Origin: a virus
Direction: 5' to 3' (one strand)
Virus record (IMG/VR): IMGVR_UViG_3300048033_000859
Coordinates: 1-53,645 of that record
DNA: 53,645 nucleotides
Positions 33,338-41,671 of the stretch are shown one piece after another; the first letter of the stretch is position 1; the number at the start of each line of letters is the position of its first letter. The notes below the pieces were generated by a model. It saw only the letters and a list, made by a program, of their open reading frames with translations. It made no database searches and was not told where the DNA came from. Both the position numbers and the translations under genes were made by a program.

Positions 33338-34024
33338 TTAGGACTTTCTCCAAGTGTGTAGGGGAGGTAAACCTATCTCCCAATCGCTAGCATTCTTCAG
33401 GACGCACATAAGGTCTGTTGCGATAGAGTACCGTGACTCTGTGCTTTGACTTTTCCCTGTGCGGTGTGCTGTTTTGGACGGGAATATAATTAGTAAATCG
33501 TCCTCTACCCTCAAAGGTAGTTCAGCGGTACTGTGGTGCATGCCAGCCTTAACCGCACCCTTTTCATAGTATTCTGGTCTAAACAGACCCTTTATGATCT
33601 CGTTCTGGTGATCATCTGTAGCAATGTAAAAGTCACCTGATCCTTCTGGAACCCTAGGGTAATACACTGCGCTAATATGGGACTGATCATGCCTGTGATG
33701 AGCAATCATTCGGTCTTGAATTTGTTTAGTGGCCCAAGATCGTGTGTAGTAATAATCGAAGGCTTCGGTAGCAATATTAAGTCCTGTGACGTACTCTTTG
33801 ATTTGCTCACCAATGAGACCAAACAAACGTAAATAAGCAGGATTATTGTGAAGCTCATGGAAGCCGTGTACGTCCCCTGTCCAAGTGCTTTCAGAATTAC
33901 TCTCATCGTTTTGGTTCTGAGAAGCGTCAATATGCTCTATAATCCTCTGACGCTCTACGTCCGATAGGCCTAACTTCACCGCGTAAACAGACACGGGTAG
34001 ATAGTGAAAAAACTTACCTGTCAT
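33338..34024 (-). CDS. Putative 2OG-Fe(II) oxygenase (PF13759-like)
   Basis: 228 residues. The iron site is suggested by MIAHHRHDQSHISAVYYPR, followed by GSGDFYIATDD, and distally by FPSKTAHRTGKSQSTESRYS with a His and an Arg. This order is typical of phage 2OG-Fe(II) oxygenases. The substrate is unknown; capsid, scaffold or host proteins are possible because the gene lies inside the head-morphogenesis operon, coupled to its neighbours by an ATGA overlap. It is the second of three oxygenases. Confidence 0.72.
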   Translation of the reverse strand: MTGKFFHYLPVSVYAVKLGLSDVERQRIIEHIDASQNQNDESNSESTWTGDVHGFHELHNNPAYLRLFGLIGEQIKEYVTGLNIATEAFDYYYTRSWATKQIQDRMIAHHRHDQSHISAVYYPRVPEGSGDFYIATDDHQNEIIKGLFRPEYYEKGAVKAGMHHSTAELPLRVEDDLLIIFPSKTAHRTGKSQSTESRYSIATDLMCVLKNASDWEIGLPPLHTWRKS

Positions 34025-34236
34025 TCTGCAGCCGCCCGTACTTCATCCTGTACAAACTTCAATCTACGCAACTCAGCGATAGCTCCCTGTAACTCGCTAA
34101 CACGTTCTATCGTTTTGGCAGACTCTAGTGAGAGTCTATGATTTTCAATCTTGCTATCAATTAGGGCCTGTAGCCTATCTAGCATTTCTTTGTCGTTAAC
34201 GAGCAGGAGTAGATAACGTGCTAACTCTCGTTTCAT
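34021..34236 (-). CDS. Small helical protein after the portal
   Basis: 71 residues, almost entirely charged helix (KEMLDRLQALIDSKIENHRL, then ELQGAIAELRRLKFVQDEV), likely a coiled coil. It is 3 bases downstream of the portal gene and overlaps the oxygenase start. It could be a small head-assembly factor. The family is not known. Confidence 0.65.
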   Translation of the reverse strand: MKRELARYLLLLVNDKEMLDRLQALIDSKIENHRLSLESAKTIERVSELQGAIAELRRLKFVQDEVRAAAE

Positions 34237-34239
34237 ATA

Positions 34240-36351
34240 TTATCCTTGGGGTGGTTGTTGGGGAGGTGCCTGTTGTGGCTGTGGTTGCCCCCCATTATCT
34301 CCCCCACCCGTTCCAGTGAAACCTTGTTCATCTGGTACTGGCGCTGTTCCCCCTTGTGGTGGCCCCATAGGACCTTGCCCTTCTGGCTGTTGCTGTTGGG
34401 CAGCTTCAGGCTCGACACCCATAGCTTTCTGCAATTCAGCAATCATTTTAGCCTGTAATTGTGCTTCCCGTGCGTCATTCAAAATTAGGTCTTCGTCTAA
34501 ATCCATGGACGCTGCTAACTCCCGTAGGATGTAATCATAGCGCACAAACGGTGCCATCATCTGGTTAGACGATAGTTGCATGAACTGCAGGAGCCGCTGG
34601 GAGCGCACTTCGTTGCGCATAAGGCTCTCTGTACCCTTCGATACAACCTCTAGGTCACCTAATAGGTCCTGCGAAAAGTTGAATTGCATGTTAAAAGCGA
34701 ACATGGATTTGCCAAGAGGACCTAAGAGATAGTCATCGATGTTTTTAACAACAGCTTTGATGTTTTGAGCGGCAGCACCCATCAACATCGACATTCCAGA
34801 AGCGGTACGCCCCGTACTCATAATCCCAGTTGACCCGTGAGCGTAAGAGGGCATCCCTGTAGATTCATCTGCAAGTTGACGCGCCTTGTCGAACATCATC
34901 ATAAGCTCGTTAGATACGTTGGGGAACTTGGTTCCAAACACGGCCTGTCCTGGGGACCCGCTCTGTCTCCGAAACACACGGCCTGGGTAAATATCCATTG
35001 ATTGGCCTGGAACCAAATTGGTTTCATCGATCTCAATAAGGAGGTTTCCACTCAACGCAGAGTTGTCCACAGCCATCCGCATAAAACCGTTCATTAACAA
35101 CTGTGTATCAGCCATATTCTCTGCAATACCTACGCCAAAGAAGCTGTAAGGATTGGCTTCATATGGGGCAGCGTGATATGGAATACGGGCAGGTACGAAG
35201 GGGTTTACTACAAGTCGAAGGGTCTGTCCGTTGCAAACCCAAGAATTGACCTGAACCTGATCTTGATCTGAGAATTCCTCTGGTAATTCGATACCTGCCT
35301 GTTCAGCAATATCGGCATCCATCATACCCCAGAACTCTAATACCTCGTAGCGTTCAGTTTCACCTGAATTTACAGTACCATCCTCAAGAACAGTTTCCCA
35401 ATGTTCAGGGGTGTAATCTGGACCAAGTGAGACCGCCTCTTCAATGCTTTCTTCACGAAACATGGGGCGTTTTTTAAGTGCGCGTAGTTGGCTTCGACTC
35501 ATACGATGACGATGCACAACATAGTCTGCTTCAGACATGGAACGGGCTTCAGGGTCTGGATAGAAGTCCCAGACGCTGCAGTGTTCTACCTTTGCGATAG
35601 TCTCAAAAATAGGATCGTATTCACCCTCTGGATTCCAGCGAGGATACTCTTTTTCTTGAGCAAAGGGACCCTTACAAACACCCGTTCCAAAGAGGGCCAT
35701 CTCAAAAGCGATAGCTCGGAGGTGTTTGCTAGCTTCGGACTCTTCCAACTGATCGTGGATGAGCTTTTCCATCTTCTTCGCGGAAGCCTTTGCAGGTTCC
35801 CACACAAGCGCCCCTACAGCACCTGAAGCCCCGTCTTGGATATCTTCCTCTACTTCTTTTAAGATGTCAGCATAAGGGCCTGTTTCTATCAACTCAGGAC
35901 GTTTTGCAGTTGAGGTGGACTTCTTTGGTGACTTCTCTTCAGGTTTATCGTCCATACGCATGTGGACTGCGTCCTTGGCACCTGTAGATACTGAGGTTGG
36001 CTGTATGCCAATGGGAAATTTGCCCCCTGCAAAAAGAACGTCTGAAATCTGCGCGTATGCAGCTAAAGTCTTAGTCTTTGTAATCTTAATAAACGCTTTA
36101 GACTTCTCGTTGTCTGTGAAGGCTACATCAGGGCCGTAGAGGCCACGGTAGTTTCGGTAGTTTGAAAGCCACCGCTCTTCATCGTCACTACGCGAGTCTT
36201 TAGCGCGATTGTAACGCTGGGTAACCCAAGCAACAAGGTCCGATAACTCTCGATTCTCTTGCTGTACGTCAGAACCTTCTGCAGCAAACGACATAGGTGT
36301 CTCTGCATCGATATCTAAGTTCAAGTTTTCTGGGGGTGTTAATAGGGCCAT
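34240..36351 (-). CDS. Portal protein
   Basis: 703 residues. It follows TerL by 3 bases and precedes the scaffold and capsid region. The N-terminal region (SDLVAWVTQRYNRAKDSRSD, then WLSNYRNYRGLYGPDV) and the mid-region (FGVGIAENMADTQLLMNGFM) are typical of portals of marine podoviruses. The C-terminal 70 residues are Gln/Pro/Gly-rich and probably disordered. It forms the dodecameric DNA entry ring. Confidence 0.85.
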   Translation of the reverse strand: MALLTPPENLNLDIDAETPMSFAAEGSDVQQENRELSDLVAWVTQRYNRAKDSRSDDEERWLSNYRNYRGLYGPDVAFTDNEKSKAFIKITKTKTLAAYAQISDVLFAGGKFPIGIQPTSVSTGAKDAVHMRMDDKPEEKSPKKSTSTAKRPELIETGPYADILKEVEEDIQDGASGAVGALVWEPAKASAKKMEKLIHDQLEESEASKHLRAIAFEMALFGTGVCKGPFAQEKEYPRWNPEGEYDPIFETIAKVEHCSVWDFYPDPEARSMSEADYVVHRHRMSRSQLRALKKRPMFREESIEEAVSLGPDYTPEHWETVLEDGTVNSGETERYEVLEFWGMMDADIAEQAGIELPEEFSDQDQVQVNSWVCNGQTLRLVVNPFVPARIPYHAAPYEANPYSFFGVGIAENMADTQLLMNGFMRMAVDNSALSGNLLIEIDETNLVPGQSMDIYPGRVFRRQSGSPGQAVFGTKFPNVSNELMMMFDKARQLADESTGMPSYAHGSTGIMSTGRTASGMSMLMGAAAQNIKAVVKNIDDYLLGPLGKSMFAFNMQFNFSQDLLGDLEVVSKGTESLMRNEVRSQRLLQFMQLSSNQMMAPFVRYDYILRELAASMDLDEDLILNDAREAQLQAKMIAELQKAMGVEPEAAQQQQPEGQGPMGPPQGGTAPVPDEQGFTGTGGGDNGGQPQPQQAPPQQPPQG

Positions 36352-36354
36352 GTA

Positions 36355-38223
36355 TTAGTATCCAAATATTGAGTCACTAGGAGTGTACCCTTTATTAAAA
36401 TCTGTACCCATTTCTTCAAATATGGACTTAGACCTTGGGCGAGACATAATAGCGTACCTTACGGAGTCATACGCATGGTCACTCTTGTATCGGCTGTCGA
36501 TATCATCGCTTCCTTTTGGGTCACTAGGAATTGTAGGCAAATCAGATATAATTTGTCGGCAGGTATCAAAAAATACTATCCCAGACAGTTCTGTAGTCTG
36601 ATCCACTTTTAACAATTCATGTAAGCGGTTTTTACCTGCAATTCGTGATCCAGCCGACCTATCGGAGGGCTTCCACCGACAACCTTGTGAGATCATTTCT
36701 TCTGCGATTGAGGGTCCCAATTGACCCCGTACATGCCAACAAGAAGAGTCCAGTATTCCGTAGGAAATATTCTCACCTTGTTCCGCGTCAAGTACAGCTT
36801 TAGCTAAATCCCGACCTGTATGCTTGCTGACGTATAACTCTCTGTAACATATCAGAGTTTCATAGGCGGGGTCAATAGCAAACCAATGAACTGCACTAAA
36901 ACTAGAGTACCCGTAATCGCACGATCTAAACCTCCTCCAATCAGGGGGGATAGTAAAGGGCTCCACAACATGATCTTTTAGTCTAAACTCAGAAAATGCG
37001 GCCCCATCGGCAACATTCCAATCACCTTCTAATAACTGCCGCCGTTGTGTTTCAGGGAGTGCTAGGAGGTTGGCTTCATACTGCCCATCTGCGTTAAGGT
37101 ATGGGTTATCTTTAAGTGAGGCAGGTATGAATTTTCGGTAGAATAGGGGTTGCCCTGCTTTTTCATGCCCCTCTGGGTATACTAAAGTTTCACCAGTTTC
37201 TAGGTCTGTGGCGGGGAACGCCTTGTTAGGCGGTGAGGGGTCAATATAGAGCTTGCGAACCCATTGATGGCCTGGCCCACCAGGATTTGTAGTGGCACGA
37301 ATAAAAATAGGAAGCGTAGGATCAGTGGTTCTCAAGCGACTGCGCATGTAGGATAACGCGAAGCTTGTGGGGTGTTGAGTCAGTTCATCGAAGCCTATGT
37401 AGCTAAAGGCTTGTCCTTGATACCTGAGTACATCTTCATCGCGTTCTAGGTAGGTTAACCATAGACGCGCACCCGATGGAAATACCCACTGAGACTTGCG
37501 TTCTTGCCACTTAGCGCCCTTGAAAGCTTTTGGGTAAAGCTCTTGGCACTTCCAGATGATTTCACGAAGTTCATCGGTGGTACGCCGTAGTATTAACCCA
37601 TTGAAATTAGGGTTAGAAAAGTACCTCATGGGGTCTGCGATCAGGGCCATAGTTTTTCCACCGCCCGCGCTCCCGCCATATAGGACTTCACGCTCTGATG
37701 CGGCGAGAAAATCTGTTTGTGGCCCTTGATTGGGTTTAAACAGAACCTCTTCATTGTCGGCGTCATTGGCGGCAGAGAAGTCGAGGGTATCTGAGAAGCT
37801 AGACTCTGGCTCTTCTTTTATTTTTTCTTTTACTTTATTTTCTGCCATGGTCAGTCTGCGTCTTGCTTGTGACAACCGCTGGCGAAGAGCCGCTTCTTCT
37901 TTTTCTTCTTTAGTCTTAGGTTTCCGCTTTCGCTTATCCTTATCTAGCTTCTTAATTCGATCTGTTTTGTTGGCACCCTGACGATGCTCTTTCCAAATCT
38001 TAGACAGACCTTGATGGGATATTTTGCGTCCCACCTTATCAGTTACCCACTCTGCAGTTTGGCGAAGGGAATGCCCTCCATCCAAATAGGTAAAGGCTTC
38101 CTCCATGAAAGGAGTTACCTGATCGTCTGGTACGAGAACTAAAGGATCGTCCTCGCAGGGCTTGTACCCATACGCTACTCTTGCAGTGGCGTTGGGCCGT
38201 ACCTTATTCTTCCATTGTGTCAT
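36355..38223 (-). CDS. terL: Terminase large subunit with N-terminal recombinase-like extension
   Basis: 622 residues. The ATPase is clear: Walker A GGSAGGGKT (residues 183-191), Walker B SYIGFDEL, coupling motif ATTNPGGPGHQW. The nuclease domain has CDYGYSSFSAVHWF and later acidic residues. About 150 residues precede the ATPase. Residues 14-80 (RVAYGYKPCEDDPLVLVPDD, then GGHSLRQTAEWVTDK, then SHQGLSKIWKEH) resemble the DNA-binding 'recombinase' domain of serine integrases, followed by a very basic segment (KKLDKDKRKRKPKTKEEKEE). The extension may bind DNA at the packaging site; this is inference. Confidence 0.92.
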   Translation of the reverse strand: MTQWKNKVRPNATARVAYGYKPCEDDPLVLVPDDQVTPFMEEAFTYLDGGHSLRQTAEWVTDKVGRKISHQGLSKIWKEHRQGANKTDRIKKLDKDKRKRKPKTKEEKEEAALRQRLSQARRRLTMAENKVKEKIKEEPESSFSDTLDFSAANDADNEEVLFKPNQGPQTDFLAASEREVLYGGSAGGGKTMALIADPMRYFSNPNFNGLILRRTTDELREIIWKCQELYPKAFKGAKWQERKSQWVFPSGARLWLTYLERDEDVLRYQGQAFSYIGFDELTQHPTSFALSYMRSRLRTTDPTLPIFIRATTNPGGPGHQWVRKLYIDPSPPNKAFPATDLETGETLVYPEGHEKAGQPLFYRKFIPASLKDNPYLNADGQYEANLLALPETQRRQLLEGDWNVADGAAFSEFRLKDHVVEPFTIPPDWRRFRSCDYGYSSFSAVHWFAIDPAYETLICYRELYVSKHTGRDLAKAVLDAEQGENISYGILDSSCWHVRGQLGPSIAEEMISQGCRWKPSDRSAGSRIAGKNRLHELLKVDQTTELSGIVFFDTCRQIISDLPTIPSDPKGSDDIDSRYKSDHAYDSVRYAIMSRPRSKSIFEEMGTDFNKGYTPSDSIFGY

Positions 38224-38590
38224 CGGCTACCTGCTTGGGTGGCATTATGAAAATACCCCCTTCTGGACCCTTGACTTCAATTTGTTCTTTCTTGACCAGC
38301 CCTGTACGGTCAAGGATTTCTTTTGCTGCCGAAACAGCGTTCCTAGCCCCCATAGCGGAGGGATCATCTAGGACGTTAAGCATGCCAAACGCAGCCTTTG
38401 GAGCGTTCATAGCCAGTAACATCTGGCTGCGCTCAATAATCTCACCTTTTAGGGGGTCTACGACTTCGCTGGTACGGGTATTATCTGAATATCCAGCTTC
38501 CCGCATAGCTTCTCGAATGTTTCCCCGTGCGGAGCCCACTAGAGCATCCAAAAAGGCAACCTGCTTGTCTGTGTAAGTCTTATTTTCCAT
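38204..38590 (-). CDS. terS: Terminase small subunit
   Basis: 128 residues from the ATG at 38590; a longer frame overlaps the upstream gene. Helix-turn-helix type N terminus (YTDKQVAFLDALVGSARGNI, then REAMREAGYSDNTRTSEVV) is typical of phage TerS. It overlaps the TerL start by 20 bases. It recognises the packaging site on the phage DNA. Confidence 0.85.
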   Translation of the reverse strand: MENKTYTDKQVAFLDALVGSARGNIREAMREAGYSDNTRTSEVVDPLKGEIIERSQMLLAMNAPKAAFGMLNVLDDPSAMGARNAVSAAKEILDRTGLVKKEQIEVKGPEGGIFIMPPKQVADDTMEE

Positions 38591-38592
38591 GA

Positions 38593-38859
38593 CTACCTCA
38601 TGTAGATAAATGCGAGGCCGACTGCGCCAGACAGGAGCATCCAAAATAACCGCTCTGCAAAGGCGATCTTCTGTTCCCGCTGTATTCCCGCCTTTTCCAT
38701 ATCATCTAGTCGCTCATCAAAACGCTTCAGAGAATTATCTAGGTGATCCATACGTTTGAATGCAGAAATTTGACGTTCTTCCATACGAGCCATAATTATT
38801 ATAGCTTCTGAAACCCTGTCTATTTTCTCTTCCAATCGGTCCAACCGTTCTTCTACCAT
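38593..38859 (-). CDS. Coiled coil protein with C-terminal membrane helix (XhlA/holin-like)
   Basis: 88 residues: MVEERLDRLEEKIDRVSEAI and following heptads, then one membrane helix (ERLFWMLLSGAVGLAFIYM). This layout resembles hemolysin XhlA family proteins, some of which act in phage lysis. No other clear holin is found near the endolysin, so this or the 155-residue neighbour could serve. Its start lies just after the upstream stop (TAAGATG). Confidence 0.65.
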   Translation of the reverse strand: MVEERLDRLEEKIDRVSEAIIIMARMEERQISAFKRMDHLDNSLKRFDERLDDMEKAGIQREQKIAFAERLFWMLLSGAVGLAFIYMR

Positions 38860-38860
38860 C

Positions 38861-39328
38861 TTACCACTTGCCCTGACCTTTTCCGATGTAATATATGATG
38901 GTTCCAAATAGTCCTGCCGCCACAAGGGTAGCTAAGAGCCCACCTACAAGTTCTAAGGTCTTGCGCATAAATTCAGCTTTGGCGTATTCGGTCTTTTTTT
39001 TATGCTCCCGCATGCTACGGAGAGTGTTTTTGTATTCTTTCAAGCCTGATGGTCCATATATAAACTGAATTGCATCTTCCAATTCTTTTTTTAATTCCAT
39101 AGACTTGCGCTTTGAAGAGAACGCTAATGCTGCGCGTTCCTCAAAACTGCCGCTGAATCTATCGGTTATAGTGGGGTTGTTAGCCCTACGCTCGGCTTCG
39201 TTAATATCAGCCCATGCCCCACTGAATTTTGTTAATGCTTCTGTCGTATCTCTACCTGCGTTTACCAGACTTTTAAACTGGGATACGGCTGTTGTAGCCA
39301 CAGATAAAGCAGTTAACGGATCAATCAT
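38861..39328 (-). CDS. Membrane-anchored protein of unknown function near terminase
   Basis: 155 residues: helical, charged body (AWADINEAERRANNPTITDR, then SSKRKSMELKKELEDAIQFI) and one C-terminal membrane helix (LVGGLLATLVAAGLFGTIIYYIG). It precedes the XhlA-like gene by one base. A pair of adjacent single-helix proteins next to terminase could be a lysis or superinfection pair; the role is unproven. Confidence 0.62.
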   Translation of the reverse strand: MIDPLTALSVATTAVSQFKSLVNAGRDTTEALTKFSGAWADINEAERRANNPTITDRFSGSFEERAALAFSSKRKSMELKKELEDAIQFIYGPSGLKEYKNTLRSMREHKKKTEYAKAEFMRKTLELVGGLLATLVAAGLFGTIIYYIGKGQGKW

Positions 39329-39479
39329 ACTTAAAGTCCCCTGATCAATATGCGTGATGGGGGACGTAAAATATGCAGCCAGAAAGCTGACCGTCTATGT
39401 CTCTATTATGAGACCAACCGTTATATGCCGCTTGGTTAGTACCATCATATCCTTACCTCCCCAGTAGGATACGACTGAC
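39329..39479. other. Short gap with a possible broken small gene
   Basis: On the leftward strand a strong GGGGAGG site precedes ATGATGG, but that frame ends after 17 codons. Another frame nearby is open for about 35 codons and reads like protein (YDGTNQAAYNGWSHNRDIDG...) but has no start codon. This may be a small gene with a frameshift, a sequencing indel, or chance. Confidence 0.3.
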
Positions 39480-39764
39480 CTAAGATTTCTTGGTAGTTTT
39501 CTTCTTCTTTTTAGGCCAACCTGCTTTCATGTCAGCGTAGGCTTTGTCACTAACTGTGCTCTTTTTCTTAGAGCGACTAGTTCCATTCTTTTTCCGCGCA
39601 TTCATGTTGTTTACTAGGGACATTTTAAAGCTTTCATAAATTCTCTTGTCGGATGTAATTAGAAGTAATTGCCCAGTGTCAGAATATACTCTGTACTTAC
39701 CAATCTCTGCACGACCAATGCTTTGCTGAGAGTTTGTTTTTAGCAGCATCAGTGTCACACCCAT
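39480..39764 (-). CDS. Small Lys/Ser-rich basic protein
   Basis: About 94 residues if started at ATG 39764; the start is uncertain because all candidate starts lie inside the upstream gene in another frame. The middle is IGRAEIGKYRVYSDTGQLLL, and the last 30 residues are strongly basic (RKKNGTSRSKKKSTVSD... ending KKKKKTTKKS). Likely nucleic-acid binding. Not recognised. Confidence 0.5.
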   Translation of the reverse strand: MGVTLMLLKTNSQQSIGRAEIGKYRVYSDTGQLLLITSDKRIYESFKMSLVNNMNARKKNGTSRSKKKSTVSDKAYADMKAGWPKKKKKTTKKS

Positions 39765-39987
39765 GACGCGCCCTGAAAGACTTACGAGCCGCCGCATTAT
39801 TCGGGCGGTTCTTCATGTCTGGGTCCCCAAAGCGAACAAGTTTAATTTCATCACCTTGTTTGGCTAGCACTGCCTTAGCTTTCGCACTCCCAGGAGTCCG
39901 TTTAGGCTTATTATATCCTGCAAAGGTTTCGCCGCGATATTTAATACGCCCACTAGGCAGACGTTCAACGTCCTTCGTACTCGCCAT
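39697..39987 (-). CDS. DUF6321-like small basic phage protein
   Basis: 96 residues. Characteristic text is SGRIKYRGETFAGYNKPKRT, then KLVRFGDPDMKNRPNN, then SFRARHGCDTDAAKNKLSA and SCRDW. I recall this as a widespread small family in marine phages (DUF6321). The two Cys and basic character suggest a structural or DNA-binding role. The start at 39987 has AGAGAAG upstream; its beginning overlaps the DUF1127 gene by 23 bases. Confidence 0.75.
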   Translation of the reverse strand: MASTKDVERLPSGRIKYRGETFAGYNKPKRTPGSAKAKAVLAKQGDEIKLVRFGDPDMKNRPNNAAARKSFRARHGCDTDAAKNKLSAKHWSCRDW

Positions 39988-40129
39988 AGGTAACTTCTCT
40001 GATTTGACTGCGACCAATCCCTATGTCTCTTAGCTCTCTATCTGAAAGCGTTTGTAACAAGATGTAGTCTGCGCGTTTTTGTTGATACGCTTCAAAGCTT
40101 TTCCAAGCTCGGTGTAGTAATGATACCAT
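39965..40129 (-). CDS. DUF1127 microprotein
   Basis: 54 residues starting 5 bases after a perfect AGGAGG. The sequence AWKSFEAYQQKRADYILLQT, then LSDRELRDIGIGRSQIREVT is a textbook DUF1127 protein, a family of about 50-residue proteins common in alphaproteobacteria. One cellular member (CcaF1 of Rhodobacter) has been reported to bind RNA and affect RNA maturation and turnover. In this phage it has its own extended -10 promoter. A role in redirecting host RNA metabolism is an attractive inference, not shown. Confidence 0.85.
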   Translation of the reverse strand: MVSLLHRAWKSFEAYQQKRADYILLQTLSDRELRDIGIGRSQIREVTYGEYEGR

Positions 40130-40162
40130 TATAACCTCCTGTAAGTGGTATGTACAGAGGAT

Positions 40163-40171
40163 ATTATACCA
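40163..40171 (-). promoter_or_regulatory. Extended -10 promoter of the DUF1127 gene
   Basis: Leftward TGG-TATAAT, with a weak -35 (AACAAC or GAACAA) 17-18 bases upstream. The preceding bases (ACCCTTTAA...GATGG) resemble the capsid promoter spacer. The expected start of transcription gives a leader of about 25 bases with a perfect Shine-Dalgarno. Confidence 0.65.
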
Positions 40172-40212
40172 TCACTGATTAAAGGGTTGTTCCCATTAAA
40201 TGGGCATACCCG

Positions 40213-40887
40213 CTAGTCCCTAGCCGAAAGCCTCGCAACAGTCCTGTTGAGTAGCCACACGACAAACTTTGAATGCCAAGTCTTCATCTTTCGCTCGACA
40301 TCCAGAAATAAAATAGAGCGCGGATAGAAAGTGCCATTTACGACGTAGTGCTCGTAGGTATCATCGAATGCTAATACCTGCCCGTCACGCCAAAATTGCA
40401 GTTGCTCATCGACCATAATAAAGCAGTTTTTACTGTTGGGTGTCTGTAGCCCGATATGGACTCTTACACTCCCTCGCCATGGCCCACTGTGAGCTTCTAT
40501 CCGCGCCTTTGGTTCCAAATGTGAAACCATAGCTAATCTAATATCTTTGTGGCGACCCAAAATTTCTAACGTCCTAGGGCATTGAACACGGGCGTTAGGG
40601 GTAGGCTTTGAGTACCACTTTAAAATAAACTTATGCCACTTCCCATCTTTGGTTATGTCCTCATCAAAGAACAGGTCACCTTGGATTGGAGTGGCATACT
40701 GTGCAGCTTGCAATAATTCTTGCTGCACCTCTTCAAAATTATCTAACAGGTCTGTTACGCAAGCTCGTTTTGCGAAGGTCTCTGTTAGATTGGCATGCAC
40801 AGGATCAAAAGAATTGTTGGCTATATAATCGTTGATACGATCAAGCCCTTTATAAAATATGTCTGTGCTAAAAATTCTGGATAACAT
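40213..40887 (-). CDS. Aspartyl/asparaginyl beta-hydroxylase-like 2OG oxygenase
   Basis: 224 residues from ATG 40887; a longer frame runs into the previous gene. Pattern of PF05118 (Asp/Asn hydroxylase): ARIEAHSGPWRGSVRVHIGL with the first His and an Arg, then FWRDGQVLAFDDTYEHYVVN with the distal His, then RSILFLDV with the Arg. It hydroxylates Asp/Asn side chains in known members. The target here is unknown. It is the third 2OG oxygenase family in this genome and lies in a block of small accessory genes upstream of terminase. Confidence 0.82.
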   Translation of the reverse strand: MLSRIFSTDIFYKGLDRINDYIANNSFDPVHANLTETFAKRACVTDLLDNFEEVQQELLQAAQYATPIQGDLFFDEDITKDGKWHKFILKWYSKPTPNARVQCPRTLEILGRHKDIRLAMVSHLEPKARIEAHSGPWRGSVRVHIGLQTPNSKNCFIMVDEQLQFWRDGQVLAFDDTYEHYVVNGTFYPRSILFLDVERKMKTWHSKFVVWLLNRTVARLSARD

Positions 40888-40891
40888 GATA

Positions 40892-41092
40892 TTAAACAGG
40901 GATACCTTTTGGAATACGGATACAGAACGGGACGTAGCTATAAACGTCCCCAAACCGCTTCTTAAAGCCAAGGGCAGCAGATGTTGATTTGTCTCTGCAG
41001 GTGATCTGATCAGTAAAGATGCGCGGGGAAGATGAGTAAAAACACTGACTTTCCACAGCCATCGAACACATAACGACCAGACCGATAAACAT
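40892..41092 (-). CDS. Small protein with signal-like N terminus
   Basis: 66 residues. The N terminus MFIGLVVMCSMAVESQC is hydrophobic with Cys residues and could be a signal peptide or membrane tag. The rest is hydrophilic and contains one CRDK and a Pro-rich end. The start overlaps the upstream stop (TAATG), and the oxygenase ATG lies 4 bases after its stop. The family is unknown. Confidence 0.5.
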   Translation of the reverse strand: MFIGLVVMCSMAVESQCFYSSSPRIFTDQITCRDKSTSAALGFKKRFGDVYSYVPFCIRIPKGIPV

Positions 41093-41271
41093 TAGTATTC
41101 CATCTTTTTCTTGGGCTTTTTAGCGTATCCACCTTTTGAGTAACCAGCCTTGGGTTTCTTTAGGTTAGTGATATCGATACCATTACCCTCAACCGCCATA
41201 TACCCACCGCCAGCGGCCTGTACGGAGGCACCGCAATTGGACTCTTTAACTTTTGCAACTTTATAACGCAT
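41092..41271 (-). CDS. Small Gly/Lys-rich protein (59 aa)
   Basis: 59 residues: MRYKVAKVKESNCGASVQAA, GGGYMAVEG, then a basic tail KKPKAGYSKGGYAKKPKKKM. It starts 9 bases after the stop of the upstream gene and ends in a TAATG overlap. The Lys/Gly/Tyr-rich tail suggests a nucleic-acid or capsid-associated protein. Not recognised. It is shorter than usual gene-calling cut-offs. Confidence 0.65.
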   Translation of the reverse strand: MRYKVAKVKESNCGASVQAAGGGYMAVEGNGIDITNLKKPKAGYSKGGYAKKPKKKMEY

Positions 41272-41280
41272 AGCTATGTT

Positions 41281-41559
41281 CTACCTGTCTTCATGGAGTT
41301 TCTTTGCAATCCTCGCCGCATCCCTAGTAGCTTTAGGGGGCGAAGAGCTTATTTCTGTGTCGAAGAAATCTGCATACCCTGTGAAGGGCTGGGCGTTCCT
41401 ACGAGCTTGATCTTGGGTGATTAGGCCCTCTTCTACTAATAACTCCCTCGTCCTAGCTAGGGACAGCCTGACGCCTGTGTTGGCCTCAATAGCTGCGCGA
41501 ATGTAGTGGAGATTAATTGTGTACTTGTCGGAGCCTGTACTAGATGGTGCTCTAGTCAT
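41281..41559 (-). CDS. Unknown small protein
   Basis: 92 residues, mostly helical (YTINLHYIRAAIEANTGVRL, then SLARTRELLVEEGLITQDQA, then ATRDAARIAKKLHED). It has a good promoter upstream (TTGACT-18-TATAAC). The helix-rich N-terminal half could be a small DNA-binding domain, but no family is recognised. Confidence 0.65.
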   Translation of the reverse strand: MTRAPSSTGSDKYTINLHYIRAAIEANTGVRLSLARTRELLVEEGLITQDQARRNAQPFTGYADFFDTEISSSPPKATRDAARIAKKLHEDR

Positions 41560-41578
41560 ATATTTCCATCTTCTAATC

Positions 41579-41608
41579 GTTATAACATGGAGATTATCTG
41601 TTAGTCAA
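41579..41608 (-). promoter_or_regulatory. Promoter upstream of the 41.5 kb gene
   Basis: Leftward TTGACT, 18-base spacer, TATAAC. A CCCT-N4-AGGG dyad (41619-41630) sits just upstream of the -35 box rather than within the spacer. Confidence 0.65.
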
Positions 41609-41671
41609 CTAAAAGAACCCCTAGACAGGGACCCTTTTATATGGTAAAATCAGATTGTCCTCTGGGGGTTA

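Noticed and set aside
41611-41650. Rightward promoter TAGACA-17-TAAAAT
   Set aside because: It would transcribe antisense to leftward genes with no rightward gene downstream; the leftward TTGACT-18-TATAAC nearby explains the site better.
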